DNA of 64,000 bases. Source: Isoetes taiwanensis. Lineage: Eukaryota; Streptophyta; Lycopodiopsida; Isoetales; Isoetaceae. This document shows positions 10,280 to 22,870 of this stretch, piece after piece. Each line of letters starts with the position of its first letter. Positions within the stretch are counted from its first letter, which is position 1. The DNA lies in assembly GCA_021234155.1 (NCBI GenBank), contig JAJEKV010000014.1:8449563-8513562 (forward strand), read 5' to 3'. Below the pieces are notes generated by a model. The model did not search any database. It saw only the letters and a program-made list of their open reading frames with translations, and was not told the origin of the DNA. The position numbers and the translations under genes are program-made.

Positions 10280-11249
10280 TTATTTCTTCTCAACATATAC
10301 ATATACAAGTATGCAGCACATGGTACGGCAGTTTCTGGTGTGTACAATTCAAAGTGAATGGACCCTTTATTTTTCTGAGTAAGCACCCGTCTCAACTGTC
10401 ATGTTACATTTTATGCCTCCTATATACTTTTTTCTTTCATTGTGGTGCAGAGGGCATTTGTGGATGGCTTGCCTGGCAAGCATATTTCTGTTTCTTATAA
10501 ATAACTGTCATTTATAAGGTTGGTGGAGCTTCAATTTAGCCAGCCATGTTAGTTTTGCATGGAATGGAGTAATAACTGAATTGCTCGATTATATATTTGC
10601 TGAAATTGATGGGCAATTTGCCCCTAGAATTTTGTTGAAGTTACTCCTTTATCAAATTGACCTACAGTAGCAGCATGAAATAATAAGCACAAAGGTACAT
10701 GTGGCATTCCTTTATGAGCAGGAAATGGATGTGGATAAGTGGCTCGTTGTCGAAAAGAAAAGGTAATCAATTCAAAGGATTGGTTTTAATAGATTTATTG
10801 ATAGATTGAAAAGATATTCTTAGTTCAGGATGTAAGAATTCTCATTCAAAGTGTGAAACCATTAAATTTGGGTTTCTGTCTAACCATAAGCACTTCTATA
10901 TCACTTTAGCTTAAAATTTTGTTTACAATTTCAATACCTTCTTTCTTTTTCTTGATTTGATGAGTGACTCTAAGTTATTTGATTTTGTTGGCTAATTGTG
11001 TTTGGTTAGATTCTATTTTTAAGATTCTTTGTTATTGTTTTGACAAGATAGAATTTTTGTGAGCAACACTTTCTATATATTAAAGTTTTTGACATGTGTC
11101 CTCAATGTTAACAAAACAAAGTGACACTTTTATGGCCAAAGGGAGAGACAAACTACCGATGTATAGACATCAATTCTTGGCAAGGCGATGAGCAAGAGGA
11201 TTCTTAGAAGCTCCAGTGTATGTAAAGTTTTGCATGTTTGCACAAAAAG
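10280..11249. other. 3' flank of hydrolase gene; no gene seen
   Basis: The presumed 3' UTR and downstream AT-rich sequence. No canonical AATAAA was found within the first 300 bp. Nothing else is recognised. Confidence 0.5.
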
Positions 11250-11612
11250 ACAATTGGACTTCTGAACTGCTTTTATTTGTATCCTGTGCCTCGTTCAGCC
11301 ATGCCCAACCAAAGAGGTCCAGCAAACCTCCACAATATGCTTTCCTTGGCATAACTCCATGTTCTTGATGTATTATAATCCTTCTAACTGCATTTGCATG
11401 AAGAACATCAGGACATCCCTGGCTTCCAATGCATGCATATCCTGCACTAAAGCATTCCAAAAGATGATACCATGACTCTTCATATTCTCAAATACCATTC
11501 TTGCTCACTCTAGATTGCCACATTTGGCATATGCGTTTGCAAGGGCTTTGGATACAATGACATCTACCTCTAAAGCATAGTCAACTATTTGGGCATGAAG
11601 CTTCCTTCTATG
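11250..11612 (-). pseudogene. PPR (pentatricopeptide repeat) pseudogene fragment
   Basis: The minus strand reads as a PLS-class PPR protein. About 11612-11461 gives RRKLHAQIVDYALEVDVIV followed by ALANAYAKCGNLE, a stop codon, and ARMVFENM and FWNAL, matching the usual YAKCG..(D)ARMVF..M..WNA pattern. About 11380-11285, in another frame, gives HQEHGVMPRKAYCGGLLDLFG and then WLNEAQD, matching the C-terminal HYGCMVDLLGRAG.L.EA block. The fragment therefore has at least one in-frame stop and one frameshift, and it lacks most of the repeats and any start codon. Intact family members are organellar RNA-binding proteins for editing or splicing. This copy is dead. Confidence 0.78.
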
Positions 11613-11929
11613 ACATTCCCGTCCATTTTATGCCTTGTATAGATACAAGTCACGTACAGATTAAGGCAAGTATAATATATGGCCACGTCATGAGTATGTC
11701 ATTATATATACCATGGATGTTCCCGTATTTTAAGGGTTGGCACATTACCATATCTTTAGGGGAATTAAATAAGGGGAGGACCATCTGGACAAGGTATGGT
11801 TCTGACACCTCCCAATTCAGGTGCCCCTCTGACTCAGCGTTTGGATGGTTAAGTTGGGTACAGACATGTTTCGCCATGATTCTACAGTTCGTCTACAGTT
11901 CCATTGGGCTCCTGGATGAGACTTATCAT

Positions 11930-12215
11930 GTTCTTGCCTCATCGGACCAGGGAGATGCAACTTGTATTTGGTCGTGTAGATTGAATCCTGGTAATCACGT
12001 TTCCGAAAGGCTACAACTATGTCTCGACATGTTTTAGCCTATCCGTAAAGTATGCATAGAAGGACGGATGGATTGGACAATCCTAGTCCATGTTCTATGC
12101 CATCCAACACCATTGCCATGATTCCATGTGTTGTTATCTGGAGGCCTTGACCGTCAGTCAAACCCTTTGGAGTCTGAGTCACGATAGGAAAGTAAAGTTT
12201 GTGGTATTTTTAAAG
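11930..12215 (+). repeat. diverged LTR fragment of the E3/E7 family
   Basis: Matches, with many differences, the part of the E3 LTR at about 49315-49580: CTCATCGGACCAGGGAGATG, TCCGAAAGGCTACAA, AGGACGGATGGA..GGACAA, GTTCTATGCCA.CCAAC, CCGTCAGTC and GAGTCTGAGTC occur in the same order. No internal region or target duplication is seen, so it is an old LTR remnant, possibly part of a solo LTR reaching left to about 11640. Confidence 0.7.
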
Positions 12216-12490
12216 GATATTAGGACAAGAAAATGAAGGAAACTTCATCAAAATTACAAACATCTAAACAAAGACTGGGACAAAAAGAGGTCACTTGTTA
12301 AAAATTGACATAATTCAATGAAGATACCTCAAATTCAGGCGATTTTTGCGCGTTTAAGTAGTAGATACTCGAAGCTTCAAAATGCCCCAAAATCTTCTTG
12401 TTTAGATAATCCATGTAAATCATTTTTAGATTCTAAGGCAGGTCAGAGCATTCCTCCAAATTTGGGTTTAAAATTCGATTCTAGGCATCG
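12190..12490 (+). repeat. diverged duplicated segment, copy 1
   Basis: GATATTAGGACAAG..ATGAAGG..ACTT.ATCAAAATTACA and the following 250 bp recur at about 12655-12925, 466 bp downstream, with many substitutions. The family is unknown and non-coding. Confidence 0.65.
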
Positions 12491-12654
12491 ATCCACATAA
12501 AATTATGGCAGGCACATATAAAATACGATATCTTAATCCTTTATTATTATTTTTCAGGGACTCGAACCCTAACTTCTTGCGTATAAAATATGGCGTCGTA
12601 ATTCAAGGAGACTAAAAGGTCTATGAGACACAAAGTGAGAAACTTAAAGTTTAG

Positions 12655-12925
12655 TAGAAAGTTAAAGTTTTTAAACACTTTTTAGATATTAGGACAAGAT
12701 GAAGGTAACTTTATCAAAATTACAGGTCTCAAAAGGTCAGAAAGGTCATTTGTCAAAAATTAACACAACTTGACAAAGACACATCAGATTCAGGAAATTT
12801 TTGCCCGTAGGTACTAGACATTTGAAGCTTTAAAATGCCTGAAACCTCCTCTTGATTGGATAATCTATAAAAAGGAATTTTCGGTTCAAAAGTAGGTCGG
12901 TTCAAAATTTGAATTTTAATTATGT
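12655..12925 (+). repeat. diverged duplicated segment, copy 2
   Basis: Second copy of the 12190-12490 segment (GATATTAGGACAAGATGAAGG, CAAAAATTAACACAACTT.ACAAAGA). The overall context is AT-rich and non-coding. Confidence 0.65.
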
Positions 12926-13164
12926 ATTTCTCCAAAAATCTTTTTGATTAGAATAACCCATATAGAAGATTTTCGAGTTCGAAAGTAGATTAACATGTTC
13001 TTCCAAATTTAAGTTTCAATTCAATTTTAATCACGTAAACTTCAAACAATTTGAATCACCTATTTTTTTAGTATGTGCCGATCCATAAAGAAAATATAGT
13101 GGACGATTATTTCGAGTTTGATTATCAGCAAAAACAACTAGGGGGTTTAAGGCCTCACGTTCCA

Positions 13165-13390
13165 CTGTCCTTTTTCCTTTTCCTTTTCTATCTTTCCCTA
13201 CTCGTTTCCTCTTCCCCTTTCTCATGTCCCCCCCCCCCCCTTCTTTTCCTGTTTCCCATGCCCCTTTCCCTTTCATTTCCTTTTGCTGTTTCTCCTTTTC
13301 CCCCTCCCTTTTTTATTTCTTAGTTTCCCCCTCTCTTTTCCTTTTTTTCCTTTCTTTTTTTCGTTCCCTTTTTCCCTTTTCTATTTCACC
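13165..13390. repeat. long pyrimidine tract (purine-rich on minus strand)
   Basis: About 225 bp almost entirely of C and T (runs such as CCCCCCCCCC and CTTTTTTTCC). Low-complexity sequence; frames read through it are artefacts of composition. Confidence 0.85.
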
Positions 13391-14538
13391 ATTTGATTGT
13401 CGTACTAAGGAAATCGTATTGAAGCAATGGTCAAGATGAAATTTTGATTGAAAATACGCTTACATCATCTTCACCATTGGTCGATCAAATCCTCAACTAT
13501 CTGATCTACGGCTTGATTCACAATGGACATATGGTATAATTTTATAATATATGGTTACATCAATTAAACCTACAATATCACCTACAACTATTGCCCTCCC
13601 GACCCTTATCTCACGTGGAGTAGCGCCTTGGTGTTGCAAGCTCGGCATTTGTTGTGAGGCTTCCTTCCACCTGTTGCTGCACTGTTCCGATCCTTTGAGC
13701 TCCTTCTCCCAAGAATAGTTTCTGGAACACAAAAGGTGACTTGAAGGTTCTTGCCCTATTTATAGCCTTGAAATTAGGGCTAGGCCCTAGCATTGGGCCA
13801 CTCGATCCAATAGAGATCTGCCACATGGCAATATGAGATCTCATAGTTGCATAGGTCATAATTGCTATAATAATGTATGGGGCTAGTGAAACTTATATCA
13901 ACATGTTCACAATTGGATATCTACTTACTTAAAATGTTTTTTACGGTGAGTGCCCTCTTTTTTCCGGCCACTGGTAGACATTCAAATTCGGCCAAAAAGC
14001 AAAATTTTGTAATCAGAAAATCAAAATCCGGTAGGAGTTTTACTCTGGAATATAACGTATCCAATATTGTTTCGGCAGGGTTTTAATAGCCACTCCGGCT
14101 AATATAACGGACCCATAAAATTTATTTCGCGGCTCTCAGTAATAGCCGTGACTTGCCTTCATTTCTCCATCCGTTCCAGCAAATCCTCCCTTTCCTTCTT
14201 GCTTTCAGAACTTGATTTGGTGCCCAGATAACAAGCTGGAGCTTCAGATGTTTAGTTCTTGAGGCTTCAAGCACTCCACGGGGCATTTCATTTTTTCCTT
14301 TACATGTCCTTTGCAAATAGAGCTCTCTATTTTTTGCAACAGAGGTCTCTATTTTTGCCAACATAGGTCTCCAGGAAGGGGACATTCTAAATATGGGTAA
14401 TAGTTCTATGTATTTCATACATTGCTGTTAAAACTATAGGCATGGGTTGTTCACAAATAGGCATTTTTATATGCAGGGTTTTACATATAACTATTACAAA
14501 TGCAGGTGATGCATTTTTGCTCTATGTTCTGGCTCGAC
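13391..14538. other. no gene seen
   Basis: No recognisable protein. A CTATTTATAGCC sequence near 13757-13768 could be a TATA box on either strand, but no transcript can be tied to it. Confidence 0.4.
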
Positions 14539-14543
14539 GTTCA
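14539..14543. repeat. E1 target-site duplication, left (GTTCA)
   Basis: GTTCA directly precedes the 3' LTR of E1 and recurs at 59528-59532 directly after the far end of its 5' LTR, 45 kb away. Confidence 0.85.
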
Positions 14544-15240
14544 TGATATGGTTGAAGATAAAGCAATAATGGGAAACCTCAGATTACAACCAGCAGTAGA
14601 ATGAAGAATGAACAAAAGAAAATAGAATTCAATTATTCAGAATAAACAATCGGCATGAAGCATGTACAACTTGATAAGAGATCTCTTTAACCACCCATCC
14701 GGGCTCAAGCACAAGAAATCTTTATCTTGTCTTCAACAAGGATCCTAATCTCTGCTACAATAAATCTGCACTGGCAACGGCTATGGCTTGGGGTTCTGGA
14801 GATTAAACAGGAATGAGGGCTCTTAACAGTGCTGGGTCGAATGCTTTAGATAGAAATAAAGGTTTTAGCAAGGTTGGATCGAATGTTTTAGTTCAGGTTT
14901 CTTCACATATTTATACAGATAGGAAAGCCTTTTCTTGGATCGACCTTTTAGCATCTTGGAAATAGCTTGCTAGGAAAAGGCAAAGTAAATCGGGCAGATA
15001 GGAATCGGCAATGAATAACTAGGCGGCCTTTTTTGTGAGATTCGAGGTGTTTTATGCAGATTCAGATCAATTCCGGAAGACTGGGCGACGTTTTTTTGGC
15101 TGTAACCCTCGACCCCCGTTATCAGTGATGCTATAACATATATTCCTTAAAGCAGATATTATTTCCCTCCACAAGTTCCATATTTGTATGCAGTAGATCC
15201 TTGTTGGACTTGAACTACTCCCTCGAGCCGCTCCATATCA
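14544..15240 (-). repeat. E1 3' LTR (about 697 bp)
   Basis: Matches 36680-37249 on its left part (GGAAACCTCAGATTACAACC and onward) and 59376-59527 on its right part (TGTAACCCTCGACC..GTTATCAG..ATCCTTGTTGG). This shows that the two distant pieces belong to one LTR. Confidence 0.88.
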
Positions 15241-15770
15241 AGTCCTTCCCTTCTTTCAGTCGATCGACCTCGACCGCCCTATAAACCTGAAAGAAATTCA
15301 TCAAACCCTTTTGATTATCATGAGAGAAGTGTGCTAGTCCTTCCCTTCTTGAGATCAATCTTATGTCCCTGGGAATGTTCTTTTTTCTGATCCTTCAAGG
15401 CAGGGTCCGCACTTGAACAAAAAAATCTCCATACTGATCCATCAAACAGGCGTCCCTCACTTGAACAATTATGGCATTTCCAGCCCTTTCTGATGTTCCA
15501 GATAGGTTTCCCCCACTCGGACAGAAAGTAAATCCCTTTCTAGTCTTCCAAGTTAAATATTCCCAAGTAACTTGATCAAGAAAGATAATTTCCTTCCATT
15601 AGAAAGCAATAAAAAAAACTTTATTCTATTCAAATAAACGATTACACATACTCAGGCAGTCATACGCAGCCTACTAAAAGATAAACCAAATCAAGATAAA
15701 TGACCGATAGTTAACCGGCTTCTCTCAGACTCCCTTGTTGCAGCTTTGTCAAATTTCACGTGAGAACTGT
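15241..15770 (-). other. E1 internal 3' part, non-coding
   Basis: A pyrimidine run at 15243-15257 (TCCTTCCCTTCTTTC) is the polypurine tract of E1 on the minus strand. The rest has no recognisable protein content and ends at the E4 insertion site. Confidence 0.6.
15766..15770. repeat. E4 target-site duplication, left (ACTGT)
   Basis: ACTGT precedes the E4 LTR and recurs at 35537-35541 on its other side. Confidence 0.9.
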
Positions 15771-17484
15771 TGTTACGAACCAAAATTTTAGTACCAAAAA
15801 TTTCGATTTGTATTCACATCAAACCATCAGAGTACACAGAACAAGTACTGCCTCCCACGAGGCTATATACATGACAGCCACGTATACAGATAACAAGATG
15901 ACACAAAGATAACTATAAACACACGTGTATGCCCCGCCAGCTATCAAACAGCCTGCACAAGCTTACACGTGTTAGTAACATGCATAAGAGTTATCCAATA
16001 GTGTCAACATGAAGCAACGACTGACGGACTGCAAGAACACACATACGGAATCCACCACACGCACCATAGTATCTGCCAAGCAGACACACCCCGCCATATC
16101 TAGACAGTACGTCGTCTAGAACCCCCGCGCTGGTGGATCCAGAGTGGGAGAAACTGCAAGCATCATAAGATCCTAGGCCGTTAGACTGTTGGTTCCGCCC
16201 ATCACCGTCCCATACCAGTGATAAGGTTCACCTCACCAACACCGATGGATCTTATCCGATAAGCCACGCTTATCCATATACATGCTATGCATAAACTCCC
16301 TGGAATAAGCACTCAATGTGCTCACCCTAGTATCACTGAGATACTCTAACAGTGGAGCATCGCTCCACAATGGATGCTCTGCTTTCACTGGCCTGTCGGT
16401 AGGCAGATGAGGTTGTCCCATACCAACACCATAAGCCTACCTCACCAGCACTCGCAAGCATCCCAAAGGACAAGCCCCAGCTCATCCTAGCAGAAGGAAT
16501 AAGGAATTGCAAAAGAGAGTTTCAGGCCTTGTAGCAGCTAAACCGTTGTGCTAATTTAATAGCACTAGTCATAGCTGATGATTTTAGCTTCAAGCAGTTC
16601 ACAAGCAATATTTCTACAAGGCCTCCAGGAGCAGTTCATAAGAAAGCATCAATTTAAGGCAAGCCTTCATTTAATAACGGAGACTTTACCACAAGACTCA
16701 TCTGGAGCTTTACAGTTCTACAGGTCATAAATTTTAAGTCTGTTTTCCAACGAGACCACCACTGTGGCAGAACCATTATCCGGCTCAGCCCAATTCGTGG
16801 CTCACCTGGAACTTAGCTCCCTCTGCAACAGCAGGACTCTTGCACGATGCCTTCTCCACTTCTCCTTCGTTTCTTTCTGCAGTCGGCTAACCCCTCCTTC
16901 TGTAGCAATTCCGGTACCTCCCTGATAACAGGCCGCCTATCTTTTGTTGAAGGCCCCTGCCAACGTGGCAAGGCCACGTGGCGACCACCCAGACCTCAGG
17001 TGGGTCTGCCGGATAGCAGATCCGGCCTGCCGCCCAACTCGTTCAGGCTGCCCGATAATCAGGTAGGTGGCATCCCCGATTTAGGGGTGCTCACCCTTTT
17101 AAATACCAATGGTTATTTAAAACCATTATAAGGCATTCCAAAGCTTAAAAGCCATTTACCCTTTAAATGACCCAATGGTTCTTTAAACCATTATAAGCTA
17201 TTTGTTGCCTTAGCTTAGCATAACCTAAGCCCAACTTTTATTTCATGGGTTGCCCATTACATTATGTTCATAATGTACTTAGAGAAATCACGCAACTAAA
17301 TTTATCATCCATAAATAGTTGTGCCCCTAGTCTAGGATCTACTAGGTGCACCATACCCTAGGCTAGAGAACACATGCGACCATTACCCATCTATGGTCCA
17401 ACTACCATAGAACATTCTATTATGCCAACATTAGCACGCATGCAAAATTATTGACAATGGTCTGTAAATATTTTAGGCATAACA
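15771..17484 (-). repeat. E4 3' LTR
   Basis: 1714 bp, near-identical to 33812-35536 over its whole length. Includes the TTTAAATACCAATGG..CCATTATAAGG palindromic stretch near 17097-17132. Tips TGTTA and TAACA. Confidence 0.93.
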
Positions 17485-17496
17485 TTACTCCCCCCC
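17485..17496 (-). promoter_or_regulatory. E4 polypurine tract
   Basis: On the minus strand this reads as a run of G and A (GGGGGGGAG) immediately before the 3' LTR, the expected position for plus-strand priming. Confidence 0.8.
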
Positions 17497-17510
17497 TGGG
17501 ATTCTTGTCC

Positions 17511-20500
17511 TCAAGAATCGGCTCCAGACCATTGAGCCATAACATCCGGATATTGAGTCATGAAACGACGACTCTCCCACGTCGCCTCTGAGACAGGTCT
17601 ATGTTTCCACTTCACCAGAAATTCCATCTGGTCTCTTTGGCAGATCCGCACTATCCGGGAATTCAATATTCTTTCAGGGGCAGGGATTCTATCCAACTCC
17701 ACCATGTGTTCCTGAGAAGGCACAACATTCGCAGCTTTTCCTAGAGCTGGCCGCAACTGGCTCACATGGAAAACTGGATGAATGTCCACATTCGGTGGAA
17801 GTTGCAACTTGAAGGCAACATCACTATATTTCTTCAAAATCTTATAAGGACCACTGTATCTTGGGGAGAGCTTTGGTTTCTTTCCTGCAAGCAATGGCAA
17901 TATTGCTTTTCTTTTCAGATTTGCAGGGAAGACCACACGAAGGTACACCATCTGCCCCTCATGTAGCTCGATCGGGGCTCTTGACAAATTGGCACGCGCC
18001 CTTGCCCGATCCCGGGCCTGTCTCATATGAAATTGACACAACCCAAGTGTCACATCCATGCCTTCAAGCATACTTATAGCAGCATCAGTTTTCAGCCCTT
18101 CAAAACCAAGCGATACAGGTCCTCTGGGATTTCTCCCAAACATAGCCACAAACGGGCTAGTTTTGATGCTTTGTTGGAACCCATTATTGTAAGCAAACTC
18201 CACAATAGGCAAATAGTCCTCCCATCTGGATTGCTGAGTGGCCACATAAGATCTCAGCATATCCTCCAGAATCTGATTCACTCTTTCAGTCTGTCCATCC
18301 GTTTCCGGATGATCTCCACTAGAGAACTGAAGAGTGCATTTCAATGCAGAGAACAACTCACGCCAGAAATTCCCAGTGAATTTCACATCTCGATCGCTTA
18401 CAATAGCTTTGGGTAATCCAAAAATAGGAAATATATGTTGCATATAAGCCTTGGCCACCGCCAAGCCATCAGCATTCTTTGTCAGAGGTATAAAGCGTGC
18501 ATACTTCGTCAACCTATCCACAATGACAAGTATCTGAGTAAAGTGATGCACAGTACGAGGCAACTTCACAATGAAATCCATAGAGATTTCACTACATCTT
18601 TCCTCTGGCACAGGCAGAGGTTGCAATAGTCCTGGAGTCTTGCCTCGACCCGCTTTAACCTGCTGACAAGTCTCACAAACTTTTACATATTCCTGCACAT
18701 CCTTTTTCAAGCTAGGCCAATAAAACATTCTCTTGAGCCATTCATATATTTTCCATTCACTTCCATGCCCAGCATAAGGTGCATCATGGAATTCGCTCAA
18801 TAATTGCTTTCTCAAGGTGTCAATAGCAGGAACATAAATACGTCCCTTATGATACCAGAGTCCATTCTGGATATCCCAAGCATCAGGTAACTTGGATAGA
18901 TGCTGCATACTCAAAATATAGGCATCCAAGTCATATGCTTGCTTAATCTGTGACACCAAAGCAGTTTCACATTGACCCATCACATTTACTTCCCGAACCC
19001 TAGAGAGAGCATCAGCAACAGGATTCTTTTTCCCGGGAAGATGTTCAACATGAAAATGAAATTGAGAAAGAAAGTCCAACCATCTTGCTTGCCTTGGACT
19101 TACCTCGGCCTGGCTTTGCAGGAATTTCAATGGTTTGTGATCGGTATAGACCACAAACTCACACTTATTGCGGAGATAATGTTTCCAGACTTTGAGCGCA
19201 TGAACCATTGCCAGTAACTCCTGCTCATAGGTGGAATAGTTCTTCTCAGCAGCATTGAGTTGGCGACTTTCGTACGCCAGTACTCTACCATCCTGCATGA
19301 GAACAGCACCAATGGCATAACCACATGCATCCGTGTAAACCTCATAAGGTTTACTCATGTCTGGAATCAACAGAATAGGCGCCGAGGTTAGCAACCTCTT
19401 CAGCATATCCATTGCCTGCTGCTGCTTCACCGTCCATTGCCACTGGACATTAGTTTTCAACAACATAGTTAAAGCAGCTGCAATCTTAGCAAACTTCCAG
19501 ACAAACCTGCGATAATAACTGGCCAATCCCAAGAAACTACGCAACTCAGATACATTCCTTGGCACAGGCCAAGACTGAATTGCCTCCGTCTTCTTGGGAT
19601 CCACAGCTACACCTTCAGCAGATACAATGTGGCCCAAATATTCCACCTGTGCTTTCAAAAATTCACACTTTGACATCTTTGCATACAGCTTATGCTGCCT
19701 GAGCAGAGTTAGCACAACACGCAAATGATTCAAATGCTCATCTAAGGTTTTGCTATACACCAGGATATCATCTAAAAATACTTCAACAAAAGTATCAAGA
19801 CATCCTGCAAAAACCTCATTCATCATTCTGGAAAAAGTAGCAGGAGCATTCGTTAGTCCAAAAGGCATCACCAAAAACTCAAAATGACCAAAGGTGGTCC
19901 TGAAGGCAGTTTTATGTACATCCGACTCCTTCACCCTTATCTGGTGATAACCACTGCGCAAATCCAACTTAGAAAAATATTTAGCTCCTGTTAATCTATC
20001 CATAATCTCGTCAATTCTAGGCAAAGGATACCTATTCTTGATCGTGATCTTATTCAAGGCACGATAATCAATGCACATCCGCATTGATCCGTCCTTTTTC
20101 TTAACTAGAATGACAGGAGCACCATAAGGGGATTTGCTAGGTCTCACAAACCCTTTGGCTAACAGCTCATGAACCTGCTTCTTTACCTCCTCTTGTTCCA
20201 AAATGGACAATCTATAAGGGCTACGAAACACAGGTTTGGATCCAGGCTCTAAATCAATCTCATGTTCAATCTCTCTACTAGGTGGAAGACCTTCAGGCAG
20301 TTCCTCAGGGAACACGTCCTGAAATTCATTCAACAAATCCTGCAACTCTCTCTGGCCTTTTGAATTCTTAATGGCCTCACTAGCAGCACTCATATGACAG
20401 CACTCAAAAGCAGGATAACATTCATCAATAAATAGAAGAAAACATTGATTGGAAGATTTACGTACCAGTTTCTTGACCTGAAGCGACGACACGATCTTGG

Positions 20501-21591
20501 AAGCTCCCGTCAAAGGACTCCCTTGCAGATAGATCTCCCGTCCATCGTGCTTCAGCGTCACCTGGTGAGTGTTCCAATCTATTGCGGTGGGCTTAACCCG
20601 CTGCAACCATGTTATCCCCAGCACCACATCATACCGGCCAACATCCAAGAGGTCAAAATCAAGCTTTACCTGGTAACCTTGAATACACAAGGGCACCCCA
20701 ATAGCTTTACGATCCTCCACCTGAGAATCATTCACAAAAGGCCCATCTACCTTGTACTTATTAGTCTTTACACAAGGTAGGTGCAGTTCTTCCACCAACT
20801 TAGAAGATACAAACATGTCAGAAGAGCCACAATCCAATAACACAACAACGTTTCGGCCCAAGATTCTGCCCAAGAATCTAATCACATGTCCAGCAAGCAT
20901 ATCCATGATGTCCTTGCTTGCGGGCTTATCCAGCGCGCACAGCTTTTCCATGGCACTGGCAGAAACCGTCTTAGATTCCAATACTTCTTCAGCCTTTTCA
21001 GTCACGTTTGCTTTCTTGTTATCAGCTTTCTTGTTTTGTGGCTGAGAGCATTCACGACTAATGTGCCCAGGCTCTCCACACCTATAGCAGAATATCTTCT
21101 TCCTGGGACTACCGGACTTAGAGTCTGCCTTACGCTTCTTGGACTCTCCACTTGCAGACTTCGACTTAGGCTGCTCAGACTTTTCAGACTTTTTCTTCTT
21201 GAAAAACCTGTTTTTCCTCTTTGAGAACTTCCGGGACGTCTTCTTAAAAGACTCATCCTCTTCCCCAAGCTGACGAGCCAACATCGTTGCCCTCTCAAAA
21301 TCCTCGGGTTTCAATCCGATTATCTGCTTCTTGAGAGCAACACTGGATAGGCCACCTAGAAAGAAATCAACCTGCCGAGCCTCGGACAAGTCTCCAACCC
21401 TGTGGATATAACCCCGTACCTTATTGATATAAGCACTGAGAGAACTTGTCTGCTTACAGTACCGCAGCTTCTCAAGCGCATCACGAGCATCATGCTGAGG
21501 TGCATACTCCCCAATAAAGTATTTCCTGAAATCGGACCAGGTATTCACCTCCTTTTTCATGGTAGGACCATTCCACCAACTATAGGCGTCC
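17511..21591 (-). CDS. E4 gag C-terminal part and pol (protease, RT, RNase H, integrase, chromodomain)
   Basis: One open minus-strand frame of about 1360 residues. Domains in order: the end of the capsid-type gag ([15 protein letters not shown], then the [12 protein letters not shown] region), a Lys/Ser-rich linker, a CCHC knuckle ([14 protein letters not shown]), an aspartic protease ([13 protein letters not shown]), reverse transcriptase ([43 protein letters not shown], active site [10 protein letters not shown]), RNase H ([17 protein letters not shown]), integrase with an HHCC zinc domain (H..H..CETCQQ) and core acidic blocks ([32 protein letters not shown]), and a C-terminal chromodomain ([18 protein letters not shown]). 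The chromodomain places it among plant chromoviruses. The N-terminal gag lies beyond the E5 insertion. Confidence 0.93.
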
Positions 21592-21596
21592 GATTT
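21592..21596. repeat. E5 target-site duplication, left (GATTT)
   Basis: GATTT precedes E5 and recurs at 33247-33251. Confidence 0.9.
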
Positions 21597-22182
21597 TGTT
21601 AGTCCTGTGCCTCCTGGTACAGGACTATTCATGCATACGACAGACCAGGTCAAGCTCAAGGATCCTCGGTCCACCCACGGTCGGACATCCAAGGCTCATG
21701 CTAGAAGACCAAGCGGCGGAGACCACGCAGTCAAAGTCGGTGGCGGGTCAACAAGAGGCGCTTTCGGACAAGTGACGGCCCGTCACCGCCGAAGTCGGCG
21801 TCGGCGTGATTCTAGGCACTTCAAGAGGCACCGCCAACATTCACCCGCAGAATCGAGGCCTCCTTCCAGGAGTCGGCACCGAGATCGGTCGAGTGTCTAT
21901 ATTGGGCCCAAGGCCATTGTACTATATATATGAGTAGAGTTAGCTCATAAGTTTTTAGGTGAGTTTTGAGTCTTGTCTCCTTTAGGTTTTTCTCTATATA
22001 GAGCTCATGTATTTTCATCATTGATATCAAGGAAGCTTATCATCTTTCTCTCATTTGTTCGTTTTTCTTCCTTTTCTTCTCTTCTTGCAAATCCCGCGTG
22101 ACATAGTCCCCCCGGACTCTCTGTTAGATCCACGGGTCCTCCGGGGGCTGTCTTCGGGAGTTCGAACCCGGACCCCCAAACA
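21597..22182 (+). repeat. E5 5' LTR
   Basis: Starts TGTTAGTCCTGTGCC and ends CCCCAAACA; matches 32659-33246. Contains a TATATATGAG stretch near 21924-21935 that may be the LTR TATA region. Confidence 0.9.
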
Positions 22183-22870
22183 ACATGCCGCGTGCCGGGT
22201 GCGGATTTTATCCTGCTTTCTTTCTTGCCGCCATATGCGTCCGTAATTTCCGCCGGAGAAGAACTCCTTTCTCGAGCGGCCTCGCTTTGAAGGCGCCATG
22301 GCGTCGGGAAGCTGTGCGACATGTATGGATCTGCTTATGACATAGAGGGAGGCCATCTTCGGGTCTAGGGCTCGGTCGCGCCACCCCCCCCGTGTCGGTC
22401 TCGTCCAGTTCCGCCCCAAAGCGTGCAAACATTGCTCACAACCTCAGTCTCCTCATCACTGCTCGGGGAGCCTTATCGGGCTCAACCTTCTCAACCGTAC
22501 TTTCACACCGAACATGCCTACATCCATCATTCTTGGGCCATCGCCTCTTCCTTCACAACCATCATCTCCAGGGGGGGTACGGCTATCCACATGTCTCCTT
22601 TCGCCTACCGGGGAATATCCTTTCCCTACGCTTCCCCCCGCTCTTCCCGTTTACAACCTTACTGGATCTCAAAACCAATGCTCCGGCTACCGGTTTCTCA
22701 ACCGCTAGCCACCCCTTCATCGGGGTCCTTCGGGCACAATGCCACATCCACCTCAACCTCAATACCCTCACTATATCGTTCCGGCCCAGCCCAAAGACTT
22801 TCACATCTACCTTTCGGGACTGGAACCGACTTATCCCACCTTTGGCAACACCTAAAGGCAAACCGTAGGG
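22183..22870 (+). other. E5 leader, no domain recognised
   Basis: The sequence between the 5' LTR and the first gag-like content. No protein domain is recognised and no standard tRNA primer site was found. Confidence 0.4.

Noticed and set aside
13031-13439. Lys/Gly-rich and Phe/Leu/Ser-rich frames
   Set aside because: Both come from the long pyrimidine tract.
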